NCBI GenBank assembly: GCA_017515765.1 | Contig: JAFWFF010000114.1 | Span: forward strand, 1 to 9,335 | Source: Bacillota bacterium | GTDB lineage: Bacteria > Bacillota > Clostridia > Peptostreptococcales > Anaerovoracaceae | Direction of reading: 5' to 3' | Length of the DNA stretch: 9,335 nt | In this document: positions 8,094 through 9,335 of the stretch, piece after piece | Numbering within the stretch: position 1 is the first letter of the stretch | How the letters are laid out: each line of letters starts with the position of its first letter | Translations under genes and position numbers: made by a program | The notes under the pieces: model-generated | Database searches by the model: none | Seen by the model: only the letters and a program-made list of their open reading frames with translations | Told to the model about the DNA's origin: nothing

Positions 8094-8783
8094 TCAGCGC
8101 TCCTTCACTATCACCGTCGTCATATATCTCCCCTCTTCGGGGAATTCCGACGCGCCGCGGAAGACCCGCTGTCCGGGCATTCCGGCGTCGCTCGCCGCGA
8201 AGACTTTTGATCCTGCACGTTCCTCGAGAGCGAGCAGGTCTTTTTTTAATTCCGCGGCTTTCCGGCCGGATTTCATTATGATCTTTGTTCCGGGGAGCGC
8301 GAGTTTCTCAGGGCTGAAGTCGGACAGTATATGTATGTCCTCCGGGCCCTCCGCCAGAACGGTCCCGCACGCCGCGGCGGTACAGCAGAAGGAAGTCACA
8401 CCGTTCACGATCTCCGTCGGAATACCGTCCGCCTCCGCGAGTTTCAGAATATAACCGACCGTCGAATAGACCGTCGGGTCGCCTATCGTAAGGAACGCGA
8501 CCTTCTGCCCTTCTTCTGCGAGCGGCTTCACCCGCTCATATATCTCTCTGTGGAGCGCGGCGAGCTTCTCCGGATCCGAAGTCATCTCAAACTCGAATCC
8601 CATGATCTCCTTATCCGCGAGCTCCGGCACAGCTTGCACCGCGATCAGGTACGCCCTGCAGTCCTCACGGTCAGCGCGCGGGATGCAGACGACGTCCGCC
8701 TCTTTTATCCTCTTTGCAGCCTTCAGCGTCAGCAGCTCCGGGTCTCCCGGGCCTACGCCGATACCGATCATTTTTCCGATCAA
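8094..8783 (-). CDS. cbiL: Cobalt-factor II / precorrin-2 C20-methyltransferase CbiL
   Basis: TP-methylase enzyme that methylates C20, the first committed corrin-ring methylation after cobalt insertion. From the TTG at 8783 the product has 229 residues, typical of the family. Motifs are GIGVGPGDPELLTLKAAKRI (7-26), TIGDPTVYST (99-108), NGVTSFCCTAAACG (127-140) and IIMKSGRKAAELKK. The frame extends upstream to ATGs at 8798 and 8825, but the TTG lies 8 bases after a perfect GGAGG (8792-8796), and the resulting N-terminus (M-I-G-K-M-I-G-I-G-V-G) matches the short family N-terminus. A good promoter at 8816-8844 would overlap the longer forms. An internal ATG at 8771 has no well-spaced ribosome binding site. 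The gene is convergent with cbiA, with 4 bases between stops, apart from the rest of the pathway. Confidence 0.93.
   Translation of the reverse strand: MIGKMIGIGVGPGDPELLTLKAAKRIKEADVVCIPRADREDCRAYLIAVQAVPELADKEIMGFEFEMTSDPEKLAALHREIYERVKPLAEEGQKVAFLTIGDPTVYSTVGYILKLAEADGIPTEIVNGVTSFCCTAAACGTVLAEGPEDIHILSDFSPEKLALPGTKIIMKSGRKAAELKKDLLALEERAGSKVFAASDAGMPGQRVFRGASEFPEEGRYMTTVIVKER
8209..8247 (+). terminator. Intrinsic terminator of the cobD-cbiA operon, inside cbiL
   Basis: On the plus strand, outer arms 8209-8216 (GATCCTGC, with T8211 bulged) and 8234-8240 (GCAGGTC) make 7 pairs. After an A-A mismatch (8217/8233), inner arms CGTTC (8218-8222) and GAGCG (8228-8232) make 5 more, including one G-T, around a 5-base loop. 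Seven T residues (8241-8247) follow at once. This is a textbook intrinsic terminator 120 bases after the cbiA stop, and I saw no better one before it. It lies within cbiL, antisense to codons for K-K-D-L-L-A-L-E-E-R. Structure is seen directly; termination is inferred. Confidence 0.72.
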
Positions 8784-8791
8784 AACCTGTT

Positions 8792-8796
8792 CCTCC
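8792..8796 (-). promoter_or_regulatory. Ribosome binding site of cbiL
   Basis: GGAGG on the minus strand, 8 bases before TTG (8783-8781). It decides the start. The ATG at 8798 overlaps this site, and the ATG at 8771 lies 20 bases past it, too far for normal initiation. Confidence 0.7.
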
Positions 8797-8815
8797 ATTC
8801 GCGTTTCGCATTGAA

Positions 8816-8844
8816 ATTTTAGCACAGCGGACTCGTGTGCTCAA
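8816..8844 (-). promoter_or_regulatory. Sigma-A-type promoter of cbiL
   Basis: On the minus strand, TTGAGC (-35, 8844-8839; 4 of 6 to consensus) is followed after exactly 17 bases by TAAAAT (-10, 8821-8816; 5 of 6), with TGC just before it as an extended -10. Transcription would start near 8809, leaving a leader of about 26 bases that contains GGAGG and leads to the TTG start at 8783. It lies just downstream of the terminator of the preceding genes, where a new promoter is expected. Confidence 0.6.
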
Positions 8845-8846
8845 GC

Positions 8847-8873
8847 AAAAACGGCCGGGCTTGCGCCCGGCCG
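8847..8873 (-). terminator. Intrinsic terminator after the SDR / small-protein unit
   Basis: A perfect 9-pair GC stem, CGGCCGGGC (8852-8860) and GCCCGGCCG (8865-8873), with a 4-base loop. Read on the minus strand it is followed directly by TTTTT (complement of 8847-8851). It starts about 40 bases after the stop of the 71-aa gene and just upstream of the cbiL promoter, insulating cbiL from the unit to its right. No T-tract follows on the plus strand, so it acts in one direction only. Confidence 0.9.
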
Positions 8874-8913
8874 CCGTCGCGATATGTTTTATCGCCGTCG
8901 ATCCGATCTTCGA

Positions 8914-9129
8914 TCAGTCCTCGATCGCCTTCAGTTCCTTGTCCAGATCCTCAAGATGCGGTACGAGATAGGCGGACTGCGGGAAGCTCGCAAGCTTGCG
9001 CAGGGTCAGGCCGCCGACCAGCTTCATCTGGGGGTTCTTGGATGCGCCTTCGGCGTATTTGTCCAGTACTTCGCAGGCGCGGGGGTCTTTCAGTATTTCT
9101 TTTACTTTGGAATCGAGAGAGAATGCCAT
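8914..9129 (-). CDS. Small protein of unknown function (71 aa)
   Basis: I do not recognise a named function. The start is the ATG at 9129, 8 bases after a perfect AGGAGG (9138-9143); a TTG at 9153 is in frame but lies upstream of that site and is unlikely. The protein is soluble-looking, with no signal peptide or membrane segment. The N-terminal half, SLDSKVKEILKDPRACEVLDKY (in two parts: 4-15 and 16-25), resembles the compact helical start of DUF1858-type modules ('eILkdPra..vLdky'). The rest has NPQMKLVGGLTLRKLASFP (32-50) and a charged C-terminal helix ending in KELKAIED. From memory, similar short modules occur beside oxidoreductases or fused to other enzymes in Firmicutes, but I cannot verify that here. 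It follows an SDR gene by 90 bases and ends at a clear terminator. Confidence 0.75.
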   Translation of the reverse strand: MAFSLDSKVKEILKDPRACEVLDKYAEGASKNPQMKLVGGLTLRKLASFPQSAYLVPHLEDLDKELKAIED

Positions 9130-9137
9130 AATGTTTA

Positions 9138-9143
9138 CCTCCT
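9138..9143 (-). promoter_or_regulatory. Ribosome binding site of the 71-aa gene
   Basis: AGGAGG on the minus strand (within AAGGAGGT), 8 bases before the ATG at 9129. It excludes the in-frame TTG at 9153, which lies upstream of this site. Confidence 0.85.
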
Positions 9144-9188
9144 TATGGTTCAATCAATTACTTTGTTTACGTGTTCATCAACGGGCAG

Positions 9189-9204
9189 CGCGCCGGATGG
9201 CGCG
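9189..9204. repeat. Short GC-rich inverted repeat between the SDR and small gene
   Basis: CGCGCC (9189-9194) and GGCGCG (9199-9204) form a perfect 6-pair stem with a 4-base loop, 15 bases past the SDR stop on the minus strand. No T-tract follows in either direction, so it is not a standard terminator. It could be an mRNA-end or processing hairpin. The rest of the 90-base gap holds only the ribosome binding site of the small gene; I found no convincing promoter. Confidence 0.4.
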
Positions 9205-9219
9205 GCCTTTGGAAACGGT

Positions 9220-9335
9220 TTAGAAGCAGGTCCAGCCGCCGTCGCACTTCAGCTCTTCGCCGTTCACGTAGCGGGACTGGTCGCTCGCGAGGAAGAGGAT
9301 CGCGTCGGCGAGGTCTTCCGGCATCGCGAGTTCGC
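9220..9335 (-). CDS. Short-chain dehydrogenase/reductase (SDR), C-terminal fragment
   Basis: The last 37 residues plus the stop codon (TAA at 9222-9220) of a gene that enters from the right edge. The sequence P-E-D-L-A-D-A-I-L-F-L-A-S-D, then Y-V-N-G-E-E-L-K-C-D-G-G-W, is the standard C-terminus of classical SDR enzymes: an 'a.ailFLaSd' helix followed by the 'yvnG..l.vDGG' strand. The Rossmann nucleotide site and the Ser-Tyr-Lys catalytic residues lie outside the window, so substrate and cofactor cannot be judged. No strong terminator separates it from the small gene downstream, so the two are probably co-transcribed. No link to cobalamin is visible. Confidence 0.88.
   Translation of the reverse strand, partial: ELAMPEDLADAILFLASDQSRYVNGEELKCDGGWTCF

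Noticed and set aside
9144..9219. Possible separate promoter for the 71-aa gene (TTGATG with TAATTG)
   Set aside because: Spacing of 15 bases and a poor -10 match; co-transcription with the SDR gene is simpler.
1..9335. Cobalamin riboswitch
   Set aside because: No noncoding stretch exceeds about 130 bases, and that one (8784-8913) is filled by a terminator, promoter and ribosome binding site.

Overview
The window is almost entirely an anaerobic (cobalt-early) cobalamin biosynthesis locus from a GC-rich bacterium. Strong Shine-Dalgarno sites, overlapping stop/start codons and the oxygen-independent Cbi enzyme set suggest an anaerobic Gram-positive (Clostridia-like) host. That placement is inference; nothing in the window fixes the taxon.

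Plus strand, 2-8089: one tightly packed operon, already under way at the left edge. The order is cobD (5' end cut off), cbiD, cbiF, cbiG, cbiH, a single-chain cbiJ-cbiE-cbiT fusion, then cbiA. The largest gap between genes is 17 bases and four of the six junctions overlap, so translational coupling is likely. No internal promoter or riboswitch was seen; the operon's control region lies to the left of the window.

Minus strand, 8094-8783: cbiL faces the operon, with only 4 bases between its stop codon and that of cbiA. It has its own sigma-A-like promoter and a strong ribosome binding site that points to a TTG start at 8783. The best intrinsic terminator for the plus-strand operon lies inside cbiL (8209-8247). 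A reasonable terminator for cbiL lies inside cbiA (7849-7879). If both work, the two mRNAs share about 400 bases of complementary 3' sequence.

Minus strand, 8847-9335: the 3' end of a short-chain dehydrogenase/reductase gene, a 71-codon small gene of unknown function, and a clear intrinsic terminator. This unit appears unrelated to cobalamin.

Together the Cbi enzymes cover C20 methylation (CbiL), C17 methylation with ring contraction (CbiH), C11 methylation (CbiF), lactone opening (CbiG), C1 methylation (CbiD), reduction (CbiJ), C15 methylation with decarboxylation (CbiT), C5 methylation (CbiE) and a,c-amidation (CbiA). CobD supplies the aminopropanol phosphate arm. The cobalt chelatase, CbiC, CbiP, CbiB and the nucleotide-loop genes are not in the window. 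No mobile elements, CRISPR arrays, tRNA or rRNA genes were seen.
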